Counted from the stretch's first letter, positions 13,552 through 24,534 are shown. The stretch: 64,000 nt of DNA from Symsagittifera roscoffensis (GCF_963678635.1 NC_087067.1:43191829-43255828), one strand, 5' to 3'. Notes: generated by a model from the letters alone, not told the origin. Made by a program: numbers and translations.

Positions 13552-13924
13552 CAGGGGCGGATTTAGGGGGTGGGCGACGCTCACCCACAGGGATTCGACC
13601 CCCTGCCGACCCAAAGGGTCCCCCCTTTGGTACTTTTTAAGAAATCTTTTTTTGGCCGACCGACCCTAAAAATTTTTTAAAGGCGCTAATATATACTAAC
13701 TTTGAGGGGGAGCGCGTAAAAAAACGCAATTTTTTTGTCAACATTTTTCAAAAAGTGCCCAAAACTGCTTTTTTGCCGTTTTTTTTTAATTTGCCTGGGG
13801 CGCAGAAAAGTTGGCCATAACAGCGTCTTTCTAGTGCTTAAGGAGAGCTCGGAAAATCAATTTGGTCGACCTAAAAATAAAAAAAAATCCCCACCCCCTC
13901 AAGAAAATCCTAGATCCGCCCCTG
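13552..13924. mobile_element. hAT-like MITE (copy in unit 1)
   Basis: The terminal inverted repeats are CAGGGGCGGATTTAGG at the left and CCTAGATCCGCCCCTG at the right, about 373 bp apart. This end sequence is typical of non-autonomous hAT elements. The flanking 8-mers GTTGTCCT and CATGCCCT match at 5 of 8 positions. In the unit-2 copy the match is 6 of 8, so an old 8-bp target duplication is plausible. The interior has no transposase. Confidence 0.7.
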
Positions 13925-14833
13925 CATGCCCTTACAATCCAAGTGATGCATGTATTTATTCTGCTACTGGACAGAAAAAAATCAAGGCGTCGTTTTGAAA
14001 AAACTTCTAGCATTTTTAGAAATACAGCAACCTTTTAAACATAAATAAATTTACCTTGTTTAAAATTCAGACGGCCTAGAGCTTGAACAATGTTTTCTGT
14101 TTTTTTTTTCAAGATGGTAGACGTCTACTTCAAACTGACTCGCTTAAGTCTCTCAAATTAACCCTGCATGGAAAAAGATTGATTTCATTAGCTATTCTTG
14201 TCTTCTAACCAAAAATTCTAAGCCCAATGATTGACTTAAAACTCCCAAGGTATTTATACAAAACAATCTCTCCGAAGTAAAAAGTCGATTGTATTCTTTT
14301 TTCGAACTAATACATGTAATCTGACTAAGTGATAGTTTTGAAATCAAAAGACAGACAACAAAAATTTTTAAACCGCTATGCTAAAGACGAAATGCCAGAA
14401 TAAACATCAAATATTTTCTTTCAATGAAATATGTCTGAAAAACGCCATCAGGTTGTAAATTCTCTGAGGGATAACTTTAAAATTAAATGGCCTTAGTAGC
14501 CCGAAAAATGACGGATAAAATGAAAAGAAAAGGTTGCAAACTTTAAAAATTCTTTAAATAAGTTAGTATTTGGAGGCCATATTGACAGAGTACGACCCAC
14601 GCGCCCACCTTGCCAAAAGTGCTTTATCTTCATTATTGTGTTTATAACGTCTGAACAAATGTTGCTGCATTAAATCGATGCAAAGATGTGTGAGTAAGCC
14701 AAATCTTTTTTTCTGCCTTGTGAAGTAGAAATTGTTAATATTTTCCAGTCCATTCGAGTTAAGCCACTATTATTAACCTCTTCCCCTTATCAACATTTTA
14801 GCTTCCTGTTTTCAGCAAAATGGCTCCTAAAGT

Positions 14834-14864
14834 CACGTGAAAAATTCCTAGTTGTATATAAAAG
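14834..14864 (+). promoter_or_regulatory. E-box plus TATA-box core promoter, unit 1
   Basis: CACGTG (14834-14839) is followed 15 bp later by TATATAAAAG (14855-14864), a near-perfect metazoan TATA box. An ATG follows about 75 bp downstream. The whole arrangement is preserved in unit 2. Confidence 0.55.
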
Positions 14865-14938
14865 GAGGCACCCGGCGTGAATATACAAACATTTCAGGTC
14901 GATTTCGTGGGCACAATTTTTTGCTGGCAAAAGCAACA

Positions 14939-15420
14939 ATGAAAGCTTGTTATTATCTTTTTGCCCTTTAGCGACCGCCCCAGAAAAGACAAATTTACTT
15001 GCCAGTTTCCCTTTTTAATACCAATTTATAAGCGGGGATTTTACTCCAGCAAGCCAGCAAAATCTAGCGGCGATAAAGGCGAAAAGCAGCACAACGCATT
15101 CGCCTTGATGTCCCTTTTAATTTGAGAGCATCAAAAGATAATGTGTTCAATCTACCTGATAATAATAACGTCGTAGAACAGAACTCAGTATGGGCTTACG
15201 GGCTTTTATGGTCAATTGGTACTATCCACGCATTGGTTAGTGCAAGCCAGAATGCACTATCTGCAAGAAATGAACGATGTTGAATACTTCAAGGGCTACT
15301 CTACTAAGAAACGAACAATCAAGCTACGAAGTTAGCTGGCCAATTTCATGAAAACTAAAGAAGAGATTCATGGATGCAAAGCAGATACTGAGCGATCTTA
15401 AAAAAAGAAGCATTTAGCAC
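14939..15420 (+). pseudogene. small gene remnant downstream of the TATA promoter, copy 1
   Basis: The first ATG after the TATA box opens MKACYYLFAL, which looks like the start of a signal peptide, but a TAG follows at once (14969-14971). Readable protein-like text continues in shifted frames across the next 450 bp. It cannot be joined without invoking introns or several frameshifts. The end is shortened by the 38-bp deletion relative to unit 2. I do not recognise the family. A small secreted protein is a guess from the leader alone. It could instead be a spliced gene whose introns I cannot place, or a non-coding transcript. Confidence 0.3.
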
Positions 15421-15518
15421 TAATTGCTATTCTGCTATCAAATAAAATCTGGTGCTGATCTTAACAGAAACCGGTCCAAATTGATAGCTTTCGCCCACTA
15501 ATTTCCTACTGTTGCCCT

Positions 15519-15893
15519 CAGGGGCGGATTTAGTGGGTGGGGGGACGCTCCCCCTCAGGGATTCGAACTCTGCCGACCCAAAGGGTCCCCCCTTTGGTAC
15601 TTTTTAAGAAATCTATTTTTGGCCGATCGACCCTAAAAATTTTTTAAAGGCGCCAATATATACTAACTTTGAGGGGGGCGCGTAAAAAAAACGCATTTTT
15701 TTTGTCAACATTTTTCAAAAAGTGCCCAAAACTGCTTTTTTGCCGTTTTTTTTAAACAGTTGCCTGGGGCGCAGAAAAGTTGGCCGAAACAGCGTCTTTC
15801 TAGTGCTTAAGGAGAGCTCGGAAAATCAATTTGGTCGACCTAAAAATAAAAAAAAATCCCCACCCCCTCAAGAAAATCCTAGATCCGCCCCTG
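15519..15893. mobile_element. hAT-like MITE (copy in unit 2)
   Basis: Same element as at 13552-13924. Its flanking 8-mers GTTGCCCT (15511-15518) and CATGCCCT (15894-15901) match at 6 of 8 positions. It sits at the same place in both units, so the insertion came before the duplication. Confidence 0.7.
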
Positions 15894-16801
15894 CATGCCC
15901 TTACAATCCAAGTGATGCATGTATTTATTCTGCTACTGGACAGAAAAAAATCAAGGCGTCGTTTTGAAGAAATTTCTAGCATTTTTAGAAATACAGCAAC
16001 CTTTTAAACATAAATAAATTTACCTTGTTTAAAATTCAGACGGCCTAGAGCTTGAACAATGTTTTCAGTTTTTTTTTCAAGATGGTAGACGTCTACTTCA
16101 AACTGACTCGCTTAAGTCTCTCAAATTAACCCTACATGGAAAAAGATTGATTTCATTAGCTATTCTTGTCTTCTAACCAAAAATTCTAAGCCCAATGATT
16201 GACTTAAAACTCAATGGGTATTTATACAAAACAACCTCTCCGAAGTAAAAAGTCGATTGTACTCTTTTTTCGAACTAATACATGTAATCTGACTAAGTGA
16301 TAGTTTTGAAATCAAAAGACAGACAACAAAAATTTTTAAACCGCTATGCTAAAGACGAAATGCCAGAATAAACATCAAATGTTTTCTTTCAATGAAATAT
16401 GTCTGAAAAACGCCATCAGGTTGTAAATTCTCTGAGGGATAATTTTAAAAATAAATGGCCTTAGTAGCCCGAAAAATGACGGATAAAATGAAAAGAAAAG
16501 GTTGCAAACTTTAAAAATTCTTTAAATAAGTTAGTATTTGGGGGCCATATTGACAGAGTACGACCCACGCGCCCACCTTGCCAAAAGTGCTTTATCTTCA
16601 TTATTGTGTTTATAACGTCTGAACAAATGTTGCTGCATTAAATCGATGCAAAGATGTGTGAGTAAGCCAAATCTTTTTTTCTGCCTTGTGAAGTAGAAAT
16701 TGTTAATATTTTCCAGTCCATTCGAGTTAAGCCACTATTATTAATCTCTTCCCCTTATCAACATTTTAGCTTCCTGTTTTCAGCAAAATGGCTCCTAAAG
16801 T

Positions 16802-16832
16802 CACGTGAAAAATTCCTAGTTGTATATAAAAG
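16802..16832 (+). promoter_or_regulatory. E-box plus TATA-box core promoter, unit 2
   Basis: CACGTG (16802-16807) and TATATAAAAG (16823-16832) are present with spacing identical to unit 1, upstream of the second copy of the small gene remnant. Confidence 0.55.
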
Positions 16833-16906
16833 GAGGCACCCGGCGTGAATATACAAACATTTCAGGTCGATTTCGTGGGCACAATTTTTTGCTGGCAAAA
16901 GCAACA

Positions 16907-17480
16907 ATGAAAGCTTGTTATTATCTTTTTGCCCTTTAGCGACCGCCCCAGAAAAGACAAATTTACTTGCCAGTTTCCCTTTTTAATACCAATTTATAAG
17001 CGGGGATTTTACTCCAGCAAGCCAGCAAAATCTAGCGGCGATAAAGGCGAAAAGCAGCACAACGCATTCGCCTTGATGTCCCTTTTAATTTGAGAGCATC
17101 AAAAGATAATGTGTTCAATCTACCTGATAATAATAACGTCGTAGAACAGAACTCAGTATGGGCTTACGGGCTTTTATGGTCAATTGGTACTATCCACGCA
17201 TTGGTTAGTGCAAGCCAGAATGCACTATCTGCAAGAAATGAACGATGTTGAATACTTCAAGGGCTACTCTACTAAGAAACGAACAATCAAGCTACGAAGT
17301 TACCTGGCCAATTTCATGAAAACTATAGAAGAGATTCATGGATGCAAAGCAGATACTGAGCGATCTTAAAAAAAGAAAGGCACTTGAATACTTCCAATGC
17401 CAAAACACAGGCAAAGAAGCATTTAGCACTAATTGCTATTCAGAACAAGCAATACTTTTCAACGCAGGCAGAGGCGCAGC
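16907..17480 (+). pseudogene. small gene remnant downstream of the TATA promoter, copy 2
   Basis: It opens with the same MKACYYLFAL followed by TAG as copy 1. Downstream frames include a charged stretch ending in IHGCKADTERS (from 17184) and an overlapping frame containing LKKRKALEYFQCQNTGK and TNCYSEQAILFNAG (from 17338). The cysteine spacing and paired lysines would suit a small secreted peptide, but the frames are not continuous. I do not recognise the family. The TATA box, leader and tandem copies argue that the unit was once a transcribed gene. Confidence 0.3.
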
Positions 17481-17513
17481 TCCACTTCGCGCACACAAGC
17501 AAAAAAACGGCTC

Positions 17514-17594
17514 CCAGTCATTTCCGCTCCAGACAGTTCCGCCCCAAAAGCAGCCAGTTCCGGAACTGACTGCTTCTGGAGCGGAAATGACTGG
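17514..17594. repeat. nested perfect inverted repeat (hairpin)
   Basis: CCAGTCATTTCCGCTCCA (17514-17531) pairs perfectly with 17577-17594 over 18 bp. Inside the loop lies a second perfect 14-bp palindrome, CAGTTCCGGAACTG (17555-17568). The block is far richer in GC than its surroundings. It could be a small transposon end or a cruciform-forming site. Confidence 0.8.
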
Positions 17595-17599
17595 TCACG

Positions 17600-19468
17600 C
17601 ATAAAAACGGCTAAAGTAACTCTAATGGGTAAAAAAAAACGAATCAAGGAAAAAAAAGTAGAAAAATAAAAATTTTACTTCGTGTAAAAATAAAAATTTT
17701 ACTTTGCGACGGAATCAAACCCACGATTCTGCTGGGTTTGATTCCGGCACACAGTGAAGCTTAAAAATCTCACTTCCTCGCATCTGCGCCATGATCGCTT
17801 GACAATACGCAACATCAGCCACTAATAAAGCAAAAAGAATAGATGCTTTGAATTGCCAATGTTATGCAGCAAATGTGCAACCGAATGAGCACATTTATTT
17901 CTGACTTGATTTAGAAAAAATTGCATACGTAATGTAATACAAAGCTCAGAAGGTTGCTTGAGTTAAAACCACAAAATAGCAAAATAAGTTTCAGAAATCC
18001 TTCAGAAAGAGCTGAAAATTTTGTTTGAAAACGGTGCAGTGAAACTTATATACTGTAAATTTATGAAGCGTTTTAAACAAACAACTGACTTTTCAACAGA
18101 AAAAATGTAAACTGTCTTGGGGAACTAAAAAAACATAAAAAATAATGAATTCAAAAATTTGAACTCTCTGCATTCTAGTATCGCTAAACCAATCTGACTC
18201 ATTTAAAATAATGTTGTTTAAATTGAAAAAAAATGGGGGAGGGTAGTTTTGGGAGGGTAGTTTTTGAGAAAATGTATAAACCCAAAAATATGGGTCATTC
18301 ACCCCACACACTTTTTCGAAGGCTGTAGAAAGTGGGGTAATTCCCATCGAAACCACTTTTTAAAATCGGTAAAGTGGTTTTTGAGAAAAAATACAAATAG
18401 TCTCAAAAAAATTTTATAAAAAAAATCCCACTCATTTTCACAATACTTGTTCTCATCAAACAGGAACTAGAAAAAATTGTTTTTTAAACAAACACTATAA
18501 AACTACTCAAACTACAATCTCTTTAATGACAGCTAGTTTTTCGAAAAACTGGCTACATTTGAGACAACTAGATCATTAGGTATTTTTTAGTCCGTTGGGA
18601 AAACTGAAAACCATGCCGCAAAACAATCATGTTCTGAAACTCTTTCGGCTTTCTTTAAGCAAATAAAACTGAATGGAGCTTGAAAAAATGAAAACGAAAA
18701 ATGCATTTGAAAATGAATACATCTTAAGATATCAGTAGCACATTAAGTTCCGAATAAATTCATAAGCAAAGTCAACAGATAGTTCAAAAAGTGTTAAAGA
18801 ACTCAAAAAAATTAAAAGAAATTCGTTATTTCAAATTACAGCTCCTAAATACAGCGCTGTAACGTTATGTCGATAATTTGAAGCTGAAAAAACCTGAAAC
18901 CCATTTGAATCGTAAAATACAAAAAGACCATCTCGACTGAGAACGATATAGCGAAGACCAAATTGAAAAACTAAAAACAGCATTAATTTCCAATAACAAC
19001 TTCGTGTCCGAATATATTCTCAGTTTTCACGAATCCAACACAACACATGCATTCAATTTAAGAGCCAGTCCAAATTACAACAATGGCGTATTTAACAAGA
19101 TATATTTCGTAAGCCTTCAGGAATCCACTCATCTTATTTCTGGATGAACCAAAATATTCGTATGTCTCGATGAAAGATAACTAGGGGCCACCTAAAGCTG
19201 AAAATAGCTGGTTGACAATTCAAAACTTGGACTTGGTAATTTCGAAAATTGGACTTTCTCCAACACCTTAGTTGTTTCTATACTTAAATGATTAAGACTA
19301 AACATTTTTGATAAATTGGAATCTTCCCAAAGATATAACATTTATGGGACAAAAAATTAAGAGTCGCTGCTTCTGTAAGAAAATTTGGCTCTTTAACTTA
19401 AAACTTTTGCAGGTGGGGGGAAAAGGCAAAAGAGCCAAAAAATAATTGTAACCGGTTTTTCCGAAACC
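17600..19468. other. AT-rich DNA with degenerate family H repeats, no gene
   Basis: No gene or RNA is recognised. At about 18180-18440 and again at 19200-19468 the text resembles host repeat family H (phrases such as GGGTAGTTTTTGAGAAAA). The second block runs up to the left target duplication of the MITE at 19477. Confidence 0.5.
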
Positions 19469-19476
19469 TTCATCTC

Positions 19477-19808
19477 TAGGGTTGTGCGGACTTACTTACT
19501 AGTAAGTAAGTTACTAGTAAAAATACTAGTAACTTACTGGTAAGCAAAATGAGGCTCAATTATCAGTCGAAAGAGCAGATAAACATGTTTTCATATAGTG
19601 CAACGCTGCTTCACTTGATAATATGGATCATAATGATTAATTAGCGCATTTTGAGTTTGTGTAAATGATTAGTCTTCAATTTTGGTAGATTCTGAGTTTT
19701 TGAAACTTACTAGTAAGTAAAAGTAACTTACTAGTAAAAAAAAAAGTGGTAACTTACTAGTAACTTACTAGTAAACGAATTTTACTTACTAGTAACTGCA
19801 CAACCCTA
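19477..19808. mobile_element. hAT-like MITE spanning the left edge of the terminal block
   Basis: The ends TAGGGTTGTGC (19477-19487) and GCACAACCCTA (19798-19808) are exact complements. Many copies of the palindrome TTACTAGTAA lie next to both ends, like hAT subterminal repeats. The flanking 8-mers TTCATCTC (19469-19476) and TTCATATC (19809-19816) match at 7 of 8, a good hAT target duplication. The element is intact here, yet the terminal block shared with the 3' end of the giant retroelement starts in its middle at 19652. Confidence 0.8.
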
Positions 19809-21245
19809 TTCATATCAGATTTGAAATCCATAACATTTTACTCCAAAACGAAGGTCTTGGTCGCTTGTGCAGAGAACGTTCCCAAAACCAGCTTTCTCGA
19901 TTTAACACTTAACTTAAAAATTCGCAGTGTAGTTTTCGGGAAAAGTCAAAAAGTTTCCAAAATACGGCCAATAAATCAAAAATTTGACTTTTCCGAGAAT
20001 CATACCTTTTCATGTACAAAATTTGGCTGTAGCCGCTTAAGCAGAAAAGAAGATTCAGACAACCTGTTGTTTCGATTGAACGCAAAATCTTAAGTTTTAG
20101 GGTAGTCTTCGAGAAAAGTTGAACAATATCAAAAAACGGTCACAAAATCGAAAATTTGACGTTTCCGAGGGCCATAACGAGGGCCGTGAGTTTCCGAGGG
20201 CCGTGAGTTGTGATAAATTTATTAAATAGATTTCCTTTCCCCGTATACAAACTGTATTCTCAGATATATGCCCTAGAGCTAAATCTAAAATTGCTTGATT
20301 TAACGGAAAAAAAAAATAGCAAATGTGACATTCGACCAGAATGGCCAAAATGCAATTTATGCAGACTTCGAGTTTTTAGCAGCGAGCCTTCCGGATTGGT
20401 GGTTATTACGAACTAAGAACGTTATTGGAACGATTGGCCAAACGGTGAGGGCTAGAATATTCTGGTATTTTAAAATTTCAAAACTTCGAATTATGACGTC
20501 ATATTTCTGAGAAACGTCAGAAACGGCCATTTTGACAAGAACGAGAAAGAAAAAAAACAACATTAGCTGCGCTAGCAACAACAACGAAATTGAGATCGGA
20601 AAACAACAACGAGTTGCAGAGTAACAGAAGAGCACTCCGAGTTGCAACTATTGTGCTGCTACAATAGTTGCAAGGCCGTTGCGAACAACGGTGAAGGGTG
20701 GAGGACAGCCCTCCGGATTAAGAGGAAGTCAAGATTAACAAGCTTGATCCAGAGGATTCATCAATCCGGAAGGGTAAAGGAACTAAAACTTTTATCCTGT
20801 TACGTAAACTTTTAGCTTCCTGTCATGTCCTGACTTGAATTTAATTGATATCTAGATTCTTTTTGATAAAGATGAGAAGCTAGGAATTGGGGGAAAGGGT
20901 TGATCCATCTTCGATGGAGATGATGATTTTTATCTACTGAACAAAAACAATAGTAATATAATAAATAGTAGTAGCCCTGTTTTTAGGAGTGACCTCGTGG
21001 TCTGGGGATACTGAGACCCAGCCATGAGCTCACTATTTCTGCATGTAATCTAGTTAATTTGAGTGTTTTGACCGAAGCCGAAGGCAGTAACGTTTTTGTC
21101 GACCCGATGTTAGAAAAAATCACCGAAAAGTACTGGCTTGGTAGAGACGGTGAAAAGCATGCAAAGCTCTGTTTAGACGCTAGCCAGTCGTCTTAAGACT
21201 TAGTTTTGTTTTCCGTCGATATGTATCTTCCGGGCGAATGTTACA
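19652..21245 (+). repeat. 5' terminal block / 5' LTR
   Basis: It matches 42915-44507 almost base for base and ends TTACA, giving a TG...CA repeat. The first 587 bp show no substitutions against the 3' copy (one A indel). The remaining 1.0 kb shows about 11 substitutions and 2 indels. The left part is the right half of a MITE plus family H host-like sequence, so it may not be LTR at all. A candidate true LTR starts at TG 20120: it is preceded by AAAGT (20115-20119), and AAAGT also follows the 3' copy (44508-44512), as a 5-bp target duplication would. AATAAA occurs near 20960. A weak primer-binding candidate (TGGCGCTCC) starts at 21258. Confidence 0.8.
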
Positions 21246-24200
21246 TGTATGTTTTTATGGCGCTCCTGGGTGTTATTCTTTTTTAACATCATGACCGGCA
21301 GAACCGTTAACGAGCACTCCGCGCCGAGCGGATGCTCACATTAACGCCCTTAATAGGCCTAAACCGCAGGGGCGGAAGGGTAGTTCGGAACGCGGAAGAC
21401 TTCCGGATTACCGTGAATAGTTTTTTTAACCTAGTTAAGACCGAAAATTCACGAACCAGGAAGGGTGGGGGGATTCGCGATCCCGTCATTTCCTGAATGG
21501 TCCGTGACCAAAAACACTTAAAGATATATATAAAACCAAATAAAAAGTAGTTTAGTACTCAAGAAAAACAGAAAACATAAAAAAATAACCGAAAAAACCA
21601 AAAACAGTAAAAAAGTAAAAAATCAGTAGAAATCATCCCCCCAGACAAGATGTGATCCGACCCCCCCGATTGTTGTTGATAGATATATTGTTGTTACAGG
21701 AATTTATATCAGTCAGGATCGTTACGATCAGTTTTGTAGCCCGTTTGTGAGGCTTGTACTGTAGGGTTATTTGAGCATTTAAGCACGTTAATGATAAATT
21801 GCGCTCAATCCGGAAGGGTCAGCTGATTTGCGCTCAATTCGGAAGGGTCTTGGGAGAAGGCTGATCCGGCAAGCAGTACAAGGAGCAACAAGAAGAGGCT
21901 CAACGACAACAACAATCGCCTGTTGGGTATCGTTAACAAGTTTTGTATCCCTTTTGGTACAAAAGTTAAGATAGTAATCTGTGGGGGGCTCGACAGTGCT
22001 GCACTGTAGTGACCCTTCACCGAACTGCGAATATCCGAGTTAAGCACCTTAATTCGGATACTAAACAAACCCGGAGGGGTATAGTATTACTAATATTATT
22101 ACTTATATAGCCTATATTAATAGTCTTATATCGTTTTTCAGTGAAAAAAAAACGAAAACAGACCGGTTTTTAGGGTCAAAATAGCGATATTTTGATCCCC
22201 CCACAAGTCGCGATTTTTGAGATATCGATTTTTTTCAAACGGAAAAAAGCACTAAGTTAGTGTGTTACATCGTAACTGCACTACCACAATAGATAGAACC
22301 GGTTAAGTTTAGTTCGGAAGTGGTTGGAACTATTTTGCAACCAAAAACCGAATTTTCGTGATTTTTGAGAAAACGAAACACTATAAATTTAGAAAATTTT
22401 TTGAAATTTTTGAGTTACAACAGTAAAAATAGTTGTTCGGACAACGTCCACTAGTGAATCTACAAGTTTTAAAACCCGCTACCCGAAAGCCTGCCGGGTT
22501 GCAGAGAAATCGAACTTAACGTGTTTGATTTGGTGGATTCATCAATCCGGAGGGGTACAGGTAGCATAGTTTTTCGCAAAATTTTTCAGCAAAAGCGTTT
22601 TAGATCGGGTCTTTTGCATTGAACTAGAAGAGCATAGGCCTTTTGAGCTCGGATCAATAATTTTTAAGTCGAAAGGACCTGATTTGCGGAAAAAGTTAGG
22701 CGGAACCTATAAGAGAGGAAAATTTTTGAGTTTAGGAAAAAGACGTTTTGGTTAATAATTTTGTAACTACTGGGCATATCAAGTTGGTCTTGGTACCAAT
22801 AGATCAGAAATTAGCTGAGCTTACTGATAGGGACAAAAGTTTTTCGGAAAAGGAAGCGTGAAAATTTTTTGAGATTGTTTTTAGCAAATTCCTCAATTTG
22901 GAAGGGTACACCCTTCACGTTTTACAAAAATTTTTTAGAAAAGCCCTTATACCCCTACCAAAAGGTAATAGCGGTTGAATAAAGTAACTTTAGGCAGTTG
23001 TAGACAAAAAGGGAGGGCTAAAGGCACAGCAAAAGCTTAATCGAGCCGAAGTTAGGCGAGTAAGAAGACCCTTCACCGTTAGTGTGAATTGTGAAATAAG
23101 AGGCTTAACTTCAATCCGGAAGGGTCTAGGAAAGTAGCACATACCCTTCCTAGTTAATTGAAAGAGCAAAATTGCATCGGAGAACGTATCCGGAAGGGTA
23201 TAGGTTGAAAGAAGGTAAACTCCGAAAAGCTACTTTTACAAAACCGGAGGGCTCCCAATCCGGAGGGGTCAAAGATTTTTCAAGTTAGGAGGTGTCCGAA
23301 TCCGGAGGGGTCTTATAGTTGCTAATTCGGAGGGGTCCGAATCCGGAGGGGTCTTATAGTTGCTAATTCGGAGGGGTCCAAATCCGGAGGGGTCTTATAT
23401 TAACCAACTCAGAGGGGTCCCAATCCGGAAGGGTCTAGATTTTGTTAGTCCGGAAGGGTCCTATTTGTGCCAACCCGGAGGGGTATTATTTTATTAAAGG
23501 ACTTAGGTAGAGGAAAGAAAGACTAAAAAGCGAGAGGTATTAGGTTATTAGCACACAGGCTAGGTATCAGTGACTGCACTGGTAACTTGCCTTTCAATAA
23601 GAACCAGACCAAAACAAAACAGGTCCGAACTCGGATATTCGCGACACTAAGTCTAAATTAAAAAGAGCGTGATTCATTGGTGTGGATTGTAACATAATAC
23701 GTTTTTGGGAAAAGTGACTGCCCTGAGGATTTTAGTAGGTCTAGCTCGGGCAGTCCGAAGGCAGATAGGTAACACAGTACTCGGTGGGTGCAATAGACGC
23801 CCACTTGAGAAAATTACTGCCTTCAAAGTTTTGTCTGTTTGGTGCAGCACCGAGCAGGGAAGGCTTTTTCTTTAAAAGACAGGTTCGACTATTGTACTGC
23901 GACCGACTAAGAGTACATTACACATACGTTTTTTTCATGGAGGTATTCATAGTTTGACATTAAATATATATATATATATATTTTTTTTGATTTTAAATCA
24001 AAATAAACTGTGCTTGATTGGGTAGTGGGTACACTATCTTTTAAATTGACTGATAACATCATATTGTGCTAGTTTTCAAACCTTACCACCGATAATCAGT
24101 TAGTGTGAATAAATTTTATACAAACTGGACTCTGATAACATACAGGGTTTCGTGGTCACTATTTAATAGAATCTTGTGAAAATTATTGTGTTGTGTCATT

Positions 24201-24273
24201 ATTATTGTTAATAAAAATATAAGGTCTCTAGCAATTGAGTCAAGAATAGGCATTAGAAAGTGACAAATAGAGA
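21246..24273 (+). promoter_or_regulatory. 3-kb untranslated leader with a CCGGARGGGT motif array
   Basis: No sizeable plus-strand frame is open. A core motif, AATCCGGARGGGTC or close variants, occurs about 20 times: near 21370, 21811, 21840, 22070, 22548, 22900, 23095, 23189, 23245 and 23262, then nine times between 23304 and 23477. A copy also lies in each LTR (near 20766 and 44030). Several copies face inverted partners (GACCCTTC or ACCCTTCC), as at 22900-22918, 23070-23110 and 23110-23155, so hairpins can form. The placement resembles the Su(Hw) site cluster in the 5' UTR of Drosophila gypsy. Insulator, RNA packaging or export roles are inference. Confidence 0.65.
23299..23480 (+). repeat. 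41-bp tandem array, two motifs per unit
   Basis: The CCGGAGGGGTC cores start at 23304, 23345, 23386 and 23427, exactly 41 bp apart. Secondary cores (TTCGGAGGGGTC or variants) lie 25 bp after each, at 23329, 23370, 23411 and 23452, and one more follows at 23477. A 41-bp period is close to four turns of DNA, so the sites lie on one face of the helix. Confidence 0.85.
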
Positions 24274-24534
24274 ATGAGTCTAGACAAGTCAAGGATACCA
24301 AAACGAGGTAATAGCTCTAGGAAATTCATACCTGAGGAGCAGAGAAAGACGATGACCGATCCTTTTGTGGATTGGATCAAGCGATCCCGGTCTGATAAAA
24401 AAGGGACGGTTTCAGGCAGAATGGTTGAAACGAGAAGTCAGAAGACCTCAGAAGAGCGAAAAGAACTGTTAGAAGTGGAGGTCAATACGGACCATACCAG
24501 AACAAAACGAGCAGATGTCAATAAGGATGAGTGA
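24274..24534 (+). CDS. gag leader ORF, small basic protein
   Basis: This is the first substantial ATG frame after the leader (86 codons). It is rich in K, R, S and E, with no recognised domain. It ends in TGA (24532-24534), inside the start of the next frame: the text ATGAGTGA at 24527-24534 holds both an ATG of the next frame and this stop. It could be a separate small protein with stop-start coupling, or the N-terminus of gag cut off by a frame change. The next two frames are each shifted by +1. Confidence 0.6.
   Translation: MSLDKSRIPKRGNSSRKFIPEEQRKTMTDPFVDWIKRSRSDKKGTVSGRMVETRSQKTSEERKELLEVEVNTDHTRTKRADVNKDE

Larger units (their letters stand above)
13462..15428. repeat. tandem duplication, unit 1 (1.97 kb)
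   Basis: This unit is repeated head-to-tail from 15429 at an offset of about 1967 bp, with few differences (about 97-98% identical by eye). It carries a hAT-like MITE, an E-box plus TATA promoter and a broken small gene. The join to unit 2 falls in TTGCTATTC. Unit 1 lacks 38 bp present in unit 2 (17379-17416), so the end of its gene is shortened. Confidence 0.85.
15429..17441. repeat. tandem duplication, unit 2
   Basis: This is the second copy of the 1.97-kb unit, with the same MITE, promoter and gene remnant in the same order. It is the more complete copy: the 38 bp missing from unit 1 are present at 17379-17416. Confidence 0.85.

Noticed and set aside
17384-17669. Overlapping frames across the 17.5-kb hairpin
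   Set aside because: Their composition comes from the palindrome and GC-rich block, and three frames are open at once.
21258-21272. TGGCGCTCCTGGGTG as primer-binding site
   Set aside because: It starts 12 bp from the LTR end and I could not match its complement to a known tRNA 3' end; kept only as a weak candidate in the LTR note.
21660-23480. CRISPR-like array in the leader
   Set aside because: The repeats are only 10-14 bp, the spacers are not unique, the spacing is fixed at 16/25 bp in part of it, and the setting is a eukaryotic retroelement leader.
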